From Aliivibrio sp. EL58 (GTDB lineage Bacteria > Pseudomonadota > Gammaproteobacteria > Enterobacterales > Vibrionaceae): DNA of 64,000 nucleotides. Under the pieces are notes generated by a model, which searched no databases, was not told where the DNA came from, and saw only the letters and a program-made list of their open reading frames with translations. The stretch covers positions 207,581 to 271,580 of the forward strand of contig NZ_OMPC01000006.1 in the NCBI RefSeq assembly GCF_900312675.1, written 5' to 3'. Below are positions 46,013 to 55,890 of the stretch, piece after piece; the stretch's first letter is position 1; the number at the start of each line of letters is the position of its first letter. A program made the position numbers and the translations under genes.

Positions 46013-47431
46013 TTATAGCGGTTTAAAGAAACGGCTTTCTGCTTTTATCACTTGTTGGTCATTATTTTTAATTTCAAAAGTAATGGTGGTAATTGGTGCG
46101 GATAACTCATCACCATTTGCGCCTAGGCTAATTGGTAAACTTAATACTTCACCAGGATCTACATTTACATCTTGAGCGCCATACCAAGTAACCTCTTCAA
46201 GGCCAGTTACCGATAATAGGTAGTTTTGCTCTTGTTGTGTTTTATTGATGATTTTCAAAGTGTACGTATTTTCAATAAGGCCAGTATTGTTGATACGTGA
46301 TAATTGGTTTCTATCTCGTAGTACATCAAGTCCCATTGGTTCAACTGTGGCTATTTGAGCAATGAACAGACCTATCATTAAGACCATTACAATGCCATAA
46401 CCGATGAGTTTAGGGCGCATGATATGAGTTTTATGACCCGCTAATTTATGCTCTGTTGTGTAACTGATTAAATTCTTTTCATAGCCCATTTTGTCCATGG
46501 TTTCATTACAAGCATCAATACAAGCACCACAGTTAATACATTCGTATTGTAGGCCATCACGAATATCAATCCCTGTTGGACACACTTGAACACATAAATT
46601 ACAGTCAATACAGTCGCCTAATCCGAGCTCTTTAGGATCTTTTTTGCGAGATCTTGGACCGCGAGACTCTCCTCGTTTTGTGTCATAGCCAACAATGTAG
46701 GTATCTTTATCAAACATCGCAGATTGGAAGCGAGCATAAGGGCACATATGCAAACAAACAATAGATCGCATCCATCCAGCATTCGCATAAGTACAGCCAG
46801 CAAAAAATAGCACCCAAAATGCAGGTAAGAACTCACTATTAAAAGTGAAGACATCGACCACTAATTCTTTCACTGGGACAAAATAACCAACAAAGGTGAG
46901 GCCTGTAGCAATGGCAATCGCAACCCAAGCGAGATGTTTTAAGGCTTTTCTGGCAAGTAAGTTTGATGTCATCTTTAGCTGATCTTGCTTGCGACGTTTG
47001 TTTGCCGGACCTTCTAGTTTTTCTTCAAACCAGATGTACATAAATGTCCAAACGGTTTGAGGGCAAAGATAACCACACCATACTCGGCCTAAAAAGGTCG
47101 TAATAAAAAAGAGTCCGAATGCGGCGATGACAAAAAGAAGTGCCAATAAGGTGAGATCTTGAGGAAATAAAGTGGTGGCAAAGAAATTAAATTGCTGACT
47201 ACCAATATCTAATAAAATCGCTTGTCTGTCGCCAAATGAAATCCATGGGGTAAGAACAAATAACGCTAATAAAAACCACCCACCATAGCGGCGTAGTTTT
47301 TGGAACGTTCCTTTGCTTTGACGAACATAAATTCCTGAGTTCGGATTAAAACGATCACTGCTGGATTTGTGTGTTTTTGGGTTAAATTGTTTTGGAGTCA
47401 CATCTTTGATGTCGATCTTATCCTGACTCAT
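46013..47431 (-). CDS. ccoG: Cytochrome cbb3 oxidase accessory protein CcoG (RdxA/FixG)
   Basis: The 472-residue membrane protein has several helices (about residues 50-70, 90-112, 160-185, 190-215, 345-365). Two 4Fe-4S clusters are marked by CIDCNLCVQVCPTGIDI and CINCGACIDACNETM. The GYLCPQTVW motif and a C-terminal periplasmic Ig-like domain fit the family. CcoG is reported to reduce copper for cbb3 oxidase assembly. The ccoNOQP genes are not in the window, and I see no convincing FNR box upstream. Confidence 0.92.
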   Translation of the reverse strand: MSQDKIDIKDVTPKQFNPKTHKSSSDRFNPNSGIYVRQSKGTFQKLRRYGGWFLLALFVLTPWISFGDRQAILLDIGSQQFNFFATTLFPQDLTLLALLFVIAAFGLFFITTFLGRVWCGYLCPQTVWTFMYIWFEEKLEGPANKRRKQDQLKMTSNLLARKALKHLAWVAIAIATGLTFVGYFVPVKELVVDVFTFNSEFLPAFWVLFFAGCTYANAGWMRSIVCLHMCPYARFQSAMFDKDTYIVGYDTKRGESRGPRSRKKDPKELGLGDCIDCNLCVQVCPTGIDIRDGLQYECINCGACIDACNETMDKMGYEKNLISYTTEHKLAGHKTHIMRPKLIGYGIVMVLMIGLFIAQIATVEPMGLDVLRDRNQLSRINNTGLIENTYTLKIINKTQQEQNYLLSVTGLEEVTWYGAQDVNVDPGEVLSLPISLGANGDELSAPITTITFEIKNNDQQVIKAESRFFKPL

Positions 47432-47601
47432 TATTCTTCCTAATTATTTTTATGAGGTATCCCAACGATGGTTTTATTGAGCTGAACCATTTAGTGGTTG
47501 GTAATATAAGACATTGTCGGCTGAATTATAGCTTGATGAGTCGTTAGAATACGTAGGAAGGTTCAAAGTTAGTTAAAAAAGTGTGTTTTATTTGAGGGTA
47601 A

Positions 47602-47632
47602 ATCGATCTGATTCATTATAAATCAGATCGCT
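47602..47632 (-). terminator. Perfect hairpin after yihD
   Basis: CGATCTGATT (47604-47613) pairs perfectly with AATCAGATCG (47621-47630). On the minus strand ATTTACCC follows, a short T run, so termination is likely but may be weak. Confidence 0.55.
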
Positions 47633-47643
47633 ATTGTTGATTT

Positions 47644-47907
47644 TTATAGAAGTCCGCGTGCTTTTAGAATAGCGGTTTTAAAATCGTTTTCTTGATCCTT
47701 TGCTAAACCAGGGATCATTTCATCTTTTTCGCTGTTGCGCATTTTTAGATGATAGATAAGAACATCATCCGTAAGATCTTCTAATTTACCTTCATACTTG
47801 GTCTCTTCTGCAAGTTTCACTATGAACTGCATAAGATTAAGTTCAGGTTCTTTTTTCCATTCTGGATGGATTAATTCGATAAGTTCATTAACGCGATGGC
47901 ATTTCAT
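47644..47907 (-). CDS. yihD: YihD-family protein (DUF1040)
   Basis: The 87-residue soluble protein starts [20 protein letters not shown] and ends AILKARGLL, matching the short YihD family of gammaproteobacteria in length and pattern. GGGAGAATG gives a strong start. The function is unknown. In E. coli yihD lies just upstream of srkA-dsbA. Here ccoG has come in between. Confidence 0.88.
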   Translation of the reverse strand: MKCHRVNELIELIHPEWKKEPELNLMQFIVKLAEETKYEGKLEDLTDDVLIYHLKMRNSEKDEMIPGLAKDQENDFKTAILKARGLL

Positions 47908-47968
47908 TGAGCATTCTCCCTATTATTATTAAGGGCAAGTATATCGAAGTTATATCGGATATTAAAAG

Positions 47969-47998
47969 AAAAAGCGCAACCCAAAGGCCACGCTTTTA
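47969..47998 (-). terminator. Terminator after the 55-residue ORF
   Basis: On the minus strand AAAAGCGTGGCC, a short loop, then GGTTGCGCTTTTTCTTTT. The arms are AAAAGCG/CGCTTTT plus GU pairs. It begins three bases beyond the stop codon of the small ORF at 48001-48168, which supports that ORF being transcribed. Confidence 0.6.
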
Positions 47999-48000
47999 AA

Positions 48001-48168
48001 TTATGCCGCACAAGAAACTTCAGCTGGGGCTTCAGTTTTTTCTGAAACTACTAGAGTCATTTCTGGTACGTTTTTTTTCGCTACGGCTACTTTTACAAAG
48101 TGGCTGCGACGACGATCCACACTATGCGTTGAAGCAGAGCGTGAAAACCTGACAGTCATAGGACGCAT
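48001..48168 (-). CDS. Possible 55-residue protein of unknown function
   Basis: This frame starts MRPMTVRFSRSASTHS and ends PAEVSCAA. It is too short for most gene finders. The N-terminal half is very basic (VDRRRSHFVKVAVAKK) and the C-terminal half is acidic to neutral. There is no signal or membrane segment. The ribosome site is weak (AGAGATAACC). A good terminator directly follows. I do not recognise a family. It could also be a structured RNA of about 200 nt. It lies in the 500-base yihD-Spo0M gap, which otherwise shows nothing I can name. Confidence 0.5.
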   Translation of the reverse strand: MRPMTVRFSRSASTHSVDRRRSHFVKVAVAKKNVPEMTLVVSEKTEAPAEVSCAA

Positions 48169-48408
48169 TGGTTATCTCTATAGTCAGGCACTTCCTTGGC
48201 CAAATTAATGACCTAACTATCTATGAGTTACATCGAGATGAGACTCTTTTTAGCTTTCGCCAATCCAAATAAATAGTCAGGGGATGTGTTCATAAAACAC
48301 CCATTAAGAGTATCATAAACTGTCAATTAGTCGAGGTGCATCTCAGCGTAATTTTAATTATTAAGCAATACTATAACGATGAAACATGGATGACTCAGGA
48401 GAGTAAAA

Positions 48409-49194
48409 ATGTCTTTTTTTAAGAAAACATTGGCATCATTAGGCATTGGTTCTGCAAATGTTGATACGATTATTCATCACGAAGTTTTGATCCCAGGCCA
48501 AAAGGTTAATGTCACTATAGAGGTAACAGGTGGAGCCACGGCGCAAAACATAGATAATATCGATTTAACTTTGTGCTGCCAGTATAAAAAAGAGGTTAAG
48601 CGTAATCGTGACAATGGTTCCCGGACTGAAGTCATCAAACAAACTCATGTCTTAGCGGATTGGAGTTTGCCTTATGCCTTCACGATAGAGCCTAGGCAAG
48701 AGAGAAAGTTTGAGGTTGAGTTAGATCTGCCATTAAACACGCCAGTTACGATTGGTGATGCAAAAGTCTGGGTTCAAACTGGGCTAGATATTGCTCTTGG
48801 ATTAGACCCTACAGATAAAGACCCTATTACGGTAAGGCCTGAACCGTTACTTGATGGAGTATTAACTGCATTAGAGACTGAGGGGCTACGAATTCGACAA
48901 GTTGAATGTGAGTATGCAAAAAACTTTGAACTCCCTTTCGTGCAAGAGTTTGAATTTGTTCCTTTTGATGGCCCTTACCATGGTCGTTGGCGTGAGCTAG
49001 AAATTATTGCTTATCGAGATGCTGAGAAATTACAGCTATGGTTTGAGATTGATAGGCAGCAAAAAGGGATTTCTGGTTTACTATCAAACTTGCTAGGAAG
49101 CGGTGAACTAAAGCGGACTCTTTCTTTGTCGTCTACACTGAGTCCTGAAGATGCTGGACAGCAAGTAATTGATTTTTTAAATCAAACGACATAG
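48409..49194 (+). CDS. Spo0M-family arrestin-like protein
   Basis: The 261-residue soluble protein starts MSFFKKTLASLGIGSANVDT and has the two-layer beta-sandwich pattern of the Spo0M (SpoOM) family: VLIPGQKVNVTIEVTGG and RKFEVELDLPLNTPVTIG. The family is named for a Bacillus sporulation-control gene but is common in non-sporulating bacteria, where the role is unclear. CAGGAGAG gives a strong start. It stands alone. Confidence 0.85.
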   Translation: MSFFKKTLASLGIGSANVDTIIHHEVLIPGQKVNVTIEVTGGATAQNIDNIDLTLCCQYKKEVKRNRDNGSRTEVIKQTHVLADWSLPYAFTIEPRQERKFEVELDLPLNTPVTIGDAKVWVQTGLDIALGLDPTDKDPITVRPEPLLDGVLTALETEGLRIRQVECEYAKNFELPFVQEFEFVPFDGPYHGRWRELEIIAYRDAEKLQLWFEIDRQQKGISGLLSNLLGSGELKRTLSLSSTLSPEDAGQQVIDFLNQTT

Positions 49195-49219
49195 CTAAGT
49201 ACGAGTAAATAAAAAACCT

Positions 49220-49253
49220 CACATTTAAGCTTACAAGTGTACGCTTAAATGTG
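49220..49253. repeat. Perfect 11-bp inverted repeat upstream of trhA
   Basis: CACATTTAAGC (49220-49230) and GCTTAAATGTG (49243-49253) are perfect inverted copies 12 bases apart. The A-rich left flank would give a T run for minus-strand transcription only. It lies 38 bases before trhA, so it may be an operator or leader hairpin, or a terminator of the Spo0M gene. Confidence 0.55.
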
Positions 49254-49290
49254 GCATACTTCCCTTATCGAGTAATCACTTTATGAGATA

Positions 49291-49941
49291 ATGATGTCTA
49301 CCTCTACTACATATTCAAAAAAAGAAGAATTAGCCAATAGTTTAAGTCATGCGTTAGGTATGATTTTTGGTGTCGTTGCTTTAATACTATTATTAGTAAA
49401 AGCAAATTCGGTTGATGCTGATTGGTTAACAATAACAAGTATGTCTGTTTATGGCGCCAGTATTATTTTGCTGTTTCTCGCTTCGACGCTATACCATTCA
49501 ATTGCCGCACCTAAAGCAAAACGGGTATTAAAAACGCTTGATCACTGTGCCATTTTTTTGCTAATCGCTGGCAGTTACACCCCCTATCTTCTTGTTAGTT
49601 TACGTACACCATTAGCTTATTGGTTAATGGGGGTTATTTGGGCGATTGCGTTAATCGGTATTATTGGCAAGATTATCTTTGTGTATCGATTTAAAAAATT
49701 GTCGCTGATTACTTATCTGATCATGGGATGGTTGTCGGTGATTGCGGTTTATCAATTAGTGATACATATTGATATTAATGGCGTTATTTTGTTAGGACTT
49801 GGTGGGGTAATTTATTCTTTAGGGGTTATTTTTTATGTCGCGAAGAAGATCCCATATAACCATGCAATTTGGCATCTGTTTGTACTCGGTGGTTGTGTTA
49901 CCCAGTTTTTATCTATCTATTACTACGTAAAACCCGTTTAA
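49291..49941 (+). CDS. trhA: Hemolysin III / TrhA (YqfA) family membrane protein
   Basis: The 216-residue protein has seven predicted membrane helices and the family motifs [35 protein letters not shown] and [11 protein letters not shown]. The conserved Ser, His and Asp residues are those of the PAQR-related (CREST) metal-binding site. Despite the name, E. coli YqfA/TrhA is linked to membrane energetics and lipid homeostasis rather than haemolysis. An adjacent second ATG lies at 49294. Confidence 0.88.
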   Translation: MMSTSTTYSKKEELANSLSHALGMIFGVVALILLLVKANSVDADWLTITSMSVYGASIILLFLASTLYHSIAAPKAKRVLKTLDHCAIFLLIAGSYTPYLLVSLRTPLAYWLMGVIWAIALIGIIGKIIFVYRFKKLSLITYLIMGWLSVIAVYQLVIHIDINGVILLGLGGVIYSLGVIFYVAKKIPYNHAIWHLFVLGGCVTQFLSIYYYVKPV

Positions 49942-49960
49942 ATACGATTTTCTGATCACA

Positions 49961-49998
49961 AAAAAATGGCCTAGTGCGTAAACACTAGGCCATTTTTT
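49961..49998. terminator. Bidirectional terminator between trhA and trkH
   Basis: AAAAAATGGCCTAGTG (49961-49976) and CACTAGGCCATTTTTT (49983-49998) are perfect 16-base arms with A/T tails, a strong terminator for both convergent genes. Confidence 0.92.
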
Positions 49999-50016
49999 CT
50001 ATTACGATAATAGGTA

Positions 50017-51462
50017 TTACCCTTTCCAAAATGCAGGGAAGAACAGAACTAATACCGTCAGTATTTCTAAGCGCCCCATCAACATACCAATACTTAATAT
50101 CCATTTAGCACTATCAGGTAATGTGGCAAAGTTTCCGGTTGGCCCGACAATGTGACCCATTCCCGGACCTACGTTGGCGACGGCTGTTATTGCACTGGTA
50201 ATGCTTGTGACAGGATCAAGACCTAAACTGCCTAGCAATGCAGAGATAACGATGATGGTTAAGAAAAAGGTAAACACCAAAGCAACCACTGAACGTGCAA
50301 TATCATCGGTTACTGGGCGGCCATTATAACGCTGAACAAAAATACCTGATGGATGAATGAGTTTCATCATCTGTTTATTGAGCATGGTTGCTGCAATTTG
50401 AAAACGGAAGATTTTAATCCCACCAGCAGTTGAACCTGAACAAGCCCCTGCCATCATGACAAACGCAAAAATAATCGCTGGGAATGCGCCCCATGCGGTG
50501 AAGTCGTCTAAGCCAAATCCAGTGGTCGTGATTACCGAAATAATATTAAACACAGACACTCGTAATGCATCCATAACCTCGTAATCGTTATGAATGACTA
50601 ACCATGTCGCCACAAATAAACTCGTGATTAAAACGAGCTTTAAATAGCCTACGACTTGAGCATCTTTAAATAGAACTTTAGGATCGCGCTTTTTAAGAAC
50701 CTGAATAAATAACAAGAAAGGCAAACCACCAGCAAACATGAAGAAAGAAGCGACCCAATGAGTACTATTGGAAAATCGATTCATAGAGCTGTCTGATGTT
50801 GAGTAACCCCCCGTGGATAACGTGGTAAAAGCGTGGTTTATTGCCTCAAACGGTGTCATCCCTGTAACCAAGTAACTTAAAAAACATAAGAGCGTTAAGC
50901 TTAAATAGACACTGACTATGTATTTGGCTACGTATTTGGTTCTTGGGGCGCTTTTTTCTGACCAATCAGAGGATTCTGTTTGGAACAATCGCATGCCACC
51001 TACATTTAACATCGGCAAAATAGCTACTGCCATTACGATAAAGCCGACACCACCAAGCCACTGCAGAGTCGAGCGCCACAGTAGAATACTTGGTGCCATA
51101 TCATCTAAGCCACTGAGAACCGTTGAACCTGTCGTTGTTATCCCTGACATGGTTTCAAAGTAAGCGTCAGTAAAGCTAATGTGGTTGATAAACACAAAAG
51201 GCAGTGCAGCAAAGGCGCTGGCTATTGTCCATACGAGTGTAGTGATAAGAAACATATCCCGTACGTTCATTTTAAACTGCTTACTGCGGCCCAAAGTTAA
51301 ACAAGCAAATGCCACTATGTGTGTAATAGCAACCGCTTGTGCAAATTCGATAAAACCACCAGTACCAGTAAATAAGGCAACAAGGGTTGGGATATACATG
51401 AATAGGGCTAGCTTAGACAGCACAAGCCCTATAACAAATAAGATCGGTTTGTAGTTAACCAT
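50017..51462 (-). CDS. trkH: Trk potassium uptake protein TrkH
   Basis: The 481-residue channel has four pore repeats with selectivity-filter glycines: TTTGSTVLSG, LSTGGYSTSD, TTTGFGLDD and ANVGPGMG. GACSGSTAGGIKIFR lies in the third-fourth repeat linker. It takes up K+ across the inner membrane under control of TrkA. It lies two bases after trkA, so both are made together. Confidence 0.96.
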   Translation of the reverse strand: MVNYKPILFVIGLVLSKLALFMYIPTLVALFTGTGGFIEFAQAVAITHIVAFACLTLGRSKQFKMNVRDMFLITTLVWTIASAFAALPFVFINHISFTDAYFETMSGITTTGSTVLSGLDDMAPSILLWRSTLQWLGGVGFIVMAVAILPMLNVGGMRLFQTESSDWSEKSAPRTKYVAKYIVSVYLSLTLLCFLSYLVTGMTPFEAINHAFTTLSTGGYSTSDSSMNRFSNSTHWVASFFMFAGGLPFLLFIQVLKKRDPKVLFKDAQVVGYLKLVLITSLFVATWLVIHNDYEVMDALRVSVFNIISVITTTGFGLDDFTAWGAFPAIIFAFVMMAGACSGSTAGGIKIFRFQIAATMLNKQMMKLIHPSGIFVQRYNGRPVTDDIARSVVALVFTFFLTIIVISALLGSLGLDPVTSITSAITAVANVGPGMGHIVGPTGNFATLPDSAKWILSIGMLMGRLEILTVLVLFFPAFWKG

Positions 51463-51464
51463 AA

Positions 51465-52841
51465 TTACAAGAAGAACGGACTCGGTTGGAATAAACGTTC
51501 AACATCCTGAACGTATTTTTTATCCACTAGGAACATAACAACGTGATCATCCTGTTCGATCACAGTTTTATCGTGTGCGATGAGAACCTCTTCACCACGA
51601 ACAATCGCACCAATAGTTGTACCTGGTGGTAGCTTGATGTGTTGTACTTCTTTACCAACCACTTTAGAGGTCGTTTCATCACCATGAGCAATTGCCTCAA
51701 TCGCTTCAGCTGCGCCACGACGAAGAGAAGAGACATTTACGATATCAGCACGGCGAACATGAGTTAATAGTGCTGAGATCGTTGCTTGTTGCGGAGAAAT
51801 AGCAACATCAATCACGCCTCCTTGAACTAAATCGACATAAGCACCACGTTGGATCAGTACCATTACCTTTTTGGCACCCATGCGTTTCGCAAGCATGGCC
51901 GACATGATGTTGGCTTCATCTTCGTTGGTTACCGCAATGAAGACATCAACTTGATCGATATGCTCTTCACTAAGTAACTCTTGATCGGCTGCATCGCCAC
52001 AGAAGACAATACTTTCTTCAAGTAGTTCTGATAATTGCTCTGCGCGTTTCATGTTACGTTCAATGAGCTTAACGCTGTAGTTTTGCTCTAAACGTCTCGC
52101 AAGACCTGCACCGATATTACCGCCACCAACAATCATAATTCGTTTGTATGGACGCTCTAAACGTTGCAGTTCACTCATTACTGAACGAATGTGATTACTT
52201 GCTGCAACAAAGAAAACCTCATCATCGGCTTCAATAACAGTTGTTCCTTGAGGTCGAATAGGACGACCTTGACGGAAAATTGCCGCAACACGAGTATCAA
52301 TATGAGGCATATGATCACGAAGTGCAGATAGTGCGTTTCCGACAAGTGGGCCGCCATAGTAGGCTTTTACTGCTACCAAGCTAACTTTTTTCTCAGCAAA
52401 ACTCGCCACTTGGAGTGCGCCAGGGTATTCAATTAGACGCTCGATATAGCCCGTAACTAACTCTTCTGGTGCGATGAGATGATCAACAGGAATAGCATCT
52501 GATTGAAATAAACGCTCTTTTTCTTTTAGGTATTCAGGTGAACGAATACGAGCAATACGGTTAGGAGTATTAAAAATAGTAAAGGCTATCTGACAAGCAA
52601 TCATATTGGTTTCGTCAGAGTTGGTTACGGCAACCAACATATCAGCATCTTGTGCTCCTGCCTCTCTTAAGGTATCTGGGTGACTTGCAAATCCTTGAAC
52701 TACGCGTAAGTCGTATTTATCTTGTAACTCACGCAGTCGCTCTGAACTCTTATCAACAACCGTAATGTCGTTGTTTTCGCCAACCAAGTTTTCAGCTAAT
52801 GTGCCGCCAACCTGCCCTGCACCTAAGATTATGATTTTCAT
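51465..52841 (-). CDS. trkA: Trk system regulatory protein TrkA
   Basis: The 458-residue cytoplasmic protein is a duplicated RCK unit: Rossmann motifs [13 protein letters not shown] (residue ~7) and [13 protein letters not shown] (residue ~238), each followed by a TrkA-C domain. It binds NAD(H) or ATP and gates TrkH. It follows rsmB by 24 bases, the conserved fmt-rsmB-trkA order. Confidence 0.97.
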   Translation of the reverse strand: MKIIILGAGQVGGTLAENLVGENNDITVVDKSSERLRELQDKYDLRVVQGFASHPDTLREAGAQDADMLVAVTNSDETNMIACQIAFTIFNTPNRIARIRSPEYLKEKERLFQSDAIPVDHLIAPEELVTGYIERLIEYPGALQVASFAEKKVSLVAVKAYYGGPLVGNALSALRDHMPHIDTRVAAIFRQGRPIRPQGTTVIEADDEVFFVAASNHIRSVMSELQRLERPYKRIMIVGGGNIGAGLARRLEQNYSVKLIERNMKRAEQLSELLEESIVFCGDAADQELLSEEHIDQVDVFIAVTNEDEANIMSAMLAKRMGAKKVMVLIQRGAYVDLVQGGVIDVAISPQQATISALLTHVRRADIVNVSSLRRGAAEAIEAIAHGDETTSKVVGKEVQHIKLPPGTTIGAIVRGEEVLIAHDKTVIEQDDHVVMFLVDKKYVQDVERLFQPSPFFL

Positions 52842-52865
52842 ACCGCTTGCTCGCTCGTATATAGA

Positions 52866-54146
52866 TTATGCTTTTTGTAGAACAGCGTAATAGAAGCCGT
52901 CCATATTTTCTTCACCAGGAAGAATTTGACGCCCAGGTTTTGCTGGATCAGTATTATCTACCAAAGAGGCATTTTCTGTGCGCTCTAAAAAGGCTTTTAC
53001 TTGATCGCAGTTTTCTTGCGGTGTGATTGAACACGTCGCATACACCATGGTGCCGCCAGATTTTAACTGTAGCCACATTGCATCAAAGATTTCACTTTGC
53101 AGTTCAGCAAGCGCTTTAATATCTTCTGAACGACGCAACCATTTGATGTCTGGATGACGACGAATAACACCAGTAGCAGAACAAGGTGCATCTAATAAAA
53201 TGCGGTCAAACTGTTCGCCTTTCCACCATTGTTCAGGATAACGAGCATCACCACAAATAACTTTTGCTGTTAAGTTAAGGCGTTCTAAGTTTTCGTACAC
53301 GCGAGTTAAGCGTGTTTCATCACAATCGATAGCAACAACGTTTGTGTCTTTTGTTCGCTCTAAAATATGTGCAGTTTTGCCACCAGGAGCAGCACAGCAA
53401 TCAAGGATTAGTTCGCCATCTTGTGGCTGTAAGTACTCAGCCGATAATTGAGCGGCAGCATCTTGAACTGACACCCAACCTTGCTCAAAACCAGGCAAGG
53501 TAAATACATCACGCGCTTTATCTAATAATAATGCGTCGGTTGCTTGGCTGTGTGGGGTTACTTCGATCTCTTCTTTTTCAAGTAGAGCGATGTATTCATC
53601 ACGAGTATGGTGCTGACTGTTTACGCGTAACCACATTGGTGCTTTGTTGTTGTTGGCTTCAACAATCGATTCCCATTGGTCTGGGTACGCTTCTTTTAGC
53701 ATTTTTAGTAACCAACCAGGGTGACCATATTTACCAGAGTCGTGGCTGATAGATTTGGCATCCAACTCTTCTTGATTACGTTGATAGCTACGAAGAACGC
53801 CATTAATTAAGCCACGCAATTTTGGGCCCTTTAGGTTTTTCGTGCCTTCAACCGTTTCGCCAACCGCGGCATGAGCAGGGATACGCATGAAGCTTAATTG
53901 GTAAATACCGACTAAGATCAGGTGGTGAAAAACACGTTGCTTCCCTTTTAGCGGTTTATCCATAAGAGATTGAGCAACCGATTCCAAACGAGGAAGAAAG
54001 CGCAATACGCCATAACAAATCTCTTGCAGTAAAGCCTGATCACGAGGTTTTATCTCGGCTTGAGCTTTTGGAAGTGCAGAAGAGAGAGAATGACCCTGAT
54101 CGACAACTTGATAAATAACTTTTGCTGCCGCAGCACGAACGTTCAT
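52866..54146 (-). CDS. rsmB: 16S rRNA (cytosine-C5) methyltransferase RsmB
   Basis: The 426-residue protein has an N-terminal NusB-like RNA-binding domain (about residues 1-140) and a C-terminal SAM methyltransferase with [29 protein letters not shown] and the second catalytic cysteine in [11 protein letters not shown]. It methylates C967 of 16S rRNA. A terminator separates it from fmt upstream, so it may have its own promoter. Confidence 0.96.
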   Translation of the reverse strand: MNVRAAAAKVIYQVVDQGHSLSSALPKAQAEIKPRDQALLQEICYGVLRFLPRLESVAQSLMDKPLKGKQRVFHHLILVGIYQLSFMRIPAHAAVGETVEGTKNLKGPKLRGLINGVLRSYQRNQEELDAKSISHDSGKYGHPGWLLKMLKEAYPDQWESIVEANNNKAPMWLRVNSQHHTRDEYIALLEKEEIEVTPHSQATDALLLDKARDVFTLPGFEQGWVSVQDAAAQLSAEYLQPQDGELILDCCAAPGGKTAHILERTKDTNVVAIDCDETRLTRVYENLERLNLTAKVICGDARYPEQWWKGEQFDRILLDAPCSATGVIRRHPDIKWLRRSEDIKALAELQSEIFDAMWLQLKSGGTMVYATCSITPQENCDQVKAFLERTENASLVDNTDPAKPGRQILPGEENMDGFYYAVLQKA

Positions 54147-54179
54147 GTCATCACCTAAAATATGATTGGCAAAAATAAA

Positions 54180-54204
54180 ATGGCAAATATGATATTTGCC
54201 ATTT
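54180..54204 (-). terminator. Terminator between fmt and rsmB
   Basis: On the minus strand ATGGCAAATATCATATTTGCCAT has perfect arms and is followed by TTTATTTTT, beyond the fmt stop codon. Confidence 0.8.
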
Positions 54205-54250
54205 AAAAAATAACGGTAGCAATTATGCCACCTTTTTATGTTTTGAAGAA

Positions 54251-55198
54251 TTAGTTAAGTGTATTACCCACTTCGAACCATTCTTTACGAGAATTCAAGA
54301 TATCTTGAACGCCCATCGCTTTTTTTCCAGGAACTTGCAGTTGTTCAAATACTATCGCGTTTGAACCAGTTGCCACATAGATCCCTGTTTTATCTGCTTG
54401 AATAATAGTGCCTGGCGTTGCGTTCCCTGTGTAGGTTTCTACACGAGATTGCCATACTTTAATCGCTTTATCTTCAACAGAGAAATGGCTCATCGGCCAA
54501 GGATTAAAAGCTCGAACACAACGTTCAATAGCATCTGCATCCATAGTCCAATCAATTTTAGCTTCTTCTTTGCTCAGTTTCTTCGCGTAATTAGCCAGTT
54601 CATCGTTTTGCTTTTGTGCAACCGCAGTGCCATTCGCAATTGTTGATAAACATTCAACTAAAGCAACTGGACCAAGTTCAGCTAGCTTGTTGTACATTGA
54701 TGCGCTGGTATCTGTTGCTTCAATTGGTAACGTTGCAATACTTAGCATGTCACCAGTATCTAAACCGATATCCATTTGCATAATGGTTACGCCAGTTTCG
54801 GCATCGCCAGCCCAGATTGAGCGTTGAATTGGAGCAGCGCCACGCCAGCGAGGTAAAATTGAACCATGAACGTTAATACAACCTAATTTAGGTGTATCAA
54901 GTACCGCTTGTGGTAATAGCAGCCCATAGGCAACCACAACCATTAAATCTGCATTTTGATCGGCAAGTTCTTGCTTTGCTTCGTCAGTTTTAAAGTTTTC
55001 TGGTTGGAACACGGGAATGTTGTGTTCAAGAGCCAGCTCTTTTACTGGGCTTGCCGTCAGCTTTTTACCACGGCCCGCAGGACGATCCGGTTGAGTATAT
55101 ACGCCTATCACTTCATGGTGAGAGTCGATAAGTGCTGATAAATGGCGAGCGGCAAAATCGGGCGTGCCCGCAAAAATAATGCGTAATGGTTTATTCAA
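54251..55198 (-). CDS. fmt: Methionyl-tRNA formyltransferase
   Basis: The 315-residue enzyme has the formyltransferase site [20 protein letters not shown] and DTGDMLS, then a C-terminal tRNA-binding domain (from about 205). It formylates initiator Met-tRNA. The deformylase gene def is immediately upstream on the same strand, so the two opposing steps of the formyl cycle are linked. Confidence 0.97.
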   Translation of the reverse strand: MNKPLRIIFAGTPDFAARHLSALIDSHHEVIGVYTQPDRPAGRGKKLTASPVKELALEHNIPVFQPENFKTDEAKQELADQNADLMVVVAYGLLLPQAVLDTPKLGCINVHGSILPRWRGAAPIQRSIWAGDAETGVTIMQMDIGLDTGDMLSIATLPIEATDTSASMYNKLAELGPVALVECLSTIANGTAVAQKQNDELANYAKKLSKEEAKIDWTMDADAIERCVRAFNPWPMSHFSVEDKAIKVWQSRVETYTGNATPGTIIQADKTGIYVATGSNAIVFEQLQVPGKKAMGVQDILNSRKEWFEVGNTLN

Positions 55199-55222
55199 GT
55201 TGACCTCGGTATCTCTAATATC

Positions 55223-55256
55223 AATCCAAATAAGTAGCGTAGTAATTATTTGGATT
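55223..55256 (-). terminator. Hairpin between def and fmt
   Basis: AATCCAAATAA (55223-55233) and TTATTTGGATT (55246-55256) are perfect 11-base arms. The flanking T run is short on the minus strand, so it may attenuate or protect RNA rather than fully stop transcription into fmt. Confidence 0.5.
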
Positions 55257-55263
55257 GTTATGG

Positions 55264-55773
55264 CTAGTTTTTAGCGTTGAATTTTTTGATCTTCTCTAAC
55301 TTTTCTTTGATACGTTTACGCTTTAACGGCGATAAGTAATCAACAAAAAGTTTGCCATCAAGGTGATCTAATTCGTGCTGAACGCAGATAGCTAATAAGT
55401 CATCAGCATCAAAGCTAAATTCTTTACCATCGCGATCAAGAGCCGTTACTGATACTTCAGCAGAACGAGGAACCATTCCTTTTGCGCCAGGAACAGATAA
55501 ACAACCTTCTTCAATGCCATCATCGCCACTTTTTTGTGTGATAACAGGGTTGATTAATACCATTGGTTCGTCACGAGTGTCAGAAACATCGATCACAACA
55601 ATACGCTGGTGGAAATCAACTTGTGTAGCAGCAAGGCCAATACCTTCTTCGTCGTACATGGTTTCAATCATGTCATCGATGAATTTTTGGATTTCAGGTG
55701 TTACTGCTTCTACCGGTTTTGCTACGGTACGTAGACGATCGTCCGGGAACGTTAATACTTCTAATAAAGCCAT
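55264..55773 (-). CDS. def: Peptide deformylase
   Basis: The start at 55773 ([15 protein letters not shown]) gives the standard 169 residues. The longer in-frame reading to 55827 runs into the divergent promoter region. The three metal-site motifs are [18 protein letters not shown] and QHELDHLDG. It removes the formyl group from new proteins. Divergent from the dprA group, sharing a 117-base control region. Confidence 0.97.
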   Translation of the reverse strand: MALLEVLTFPDDRLRTVAKPVEAVTPEIQKFIDDMIETMYDEEGIGLAATQVDFHQRIVVIDVSDTRDEPMVLINPVITQKSGDDGIEEGCLSVPGAKGMVPRSAEVSVTALDRDGKEFSFDADDLLAICVQHELDHLDGKLFVDYLSPLKRKRIKEKLEKIKKFNAKN

Positions 55774-55890
55774 AATTACTCTAAATGTTGAACTGCGCCG
55801 AAAACGGCATGAACCTAATAGTTCCAATTCTAGACATTTTATTAGGCAAATGACAGCATCGGTTTAAATGTCTGACAAGGAAAGCGGACC

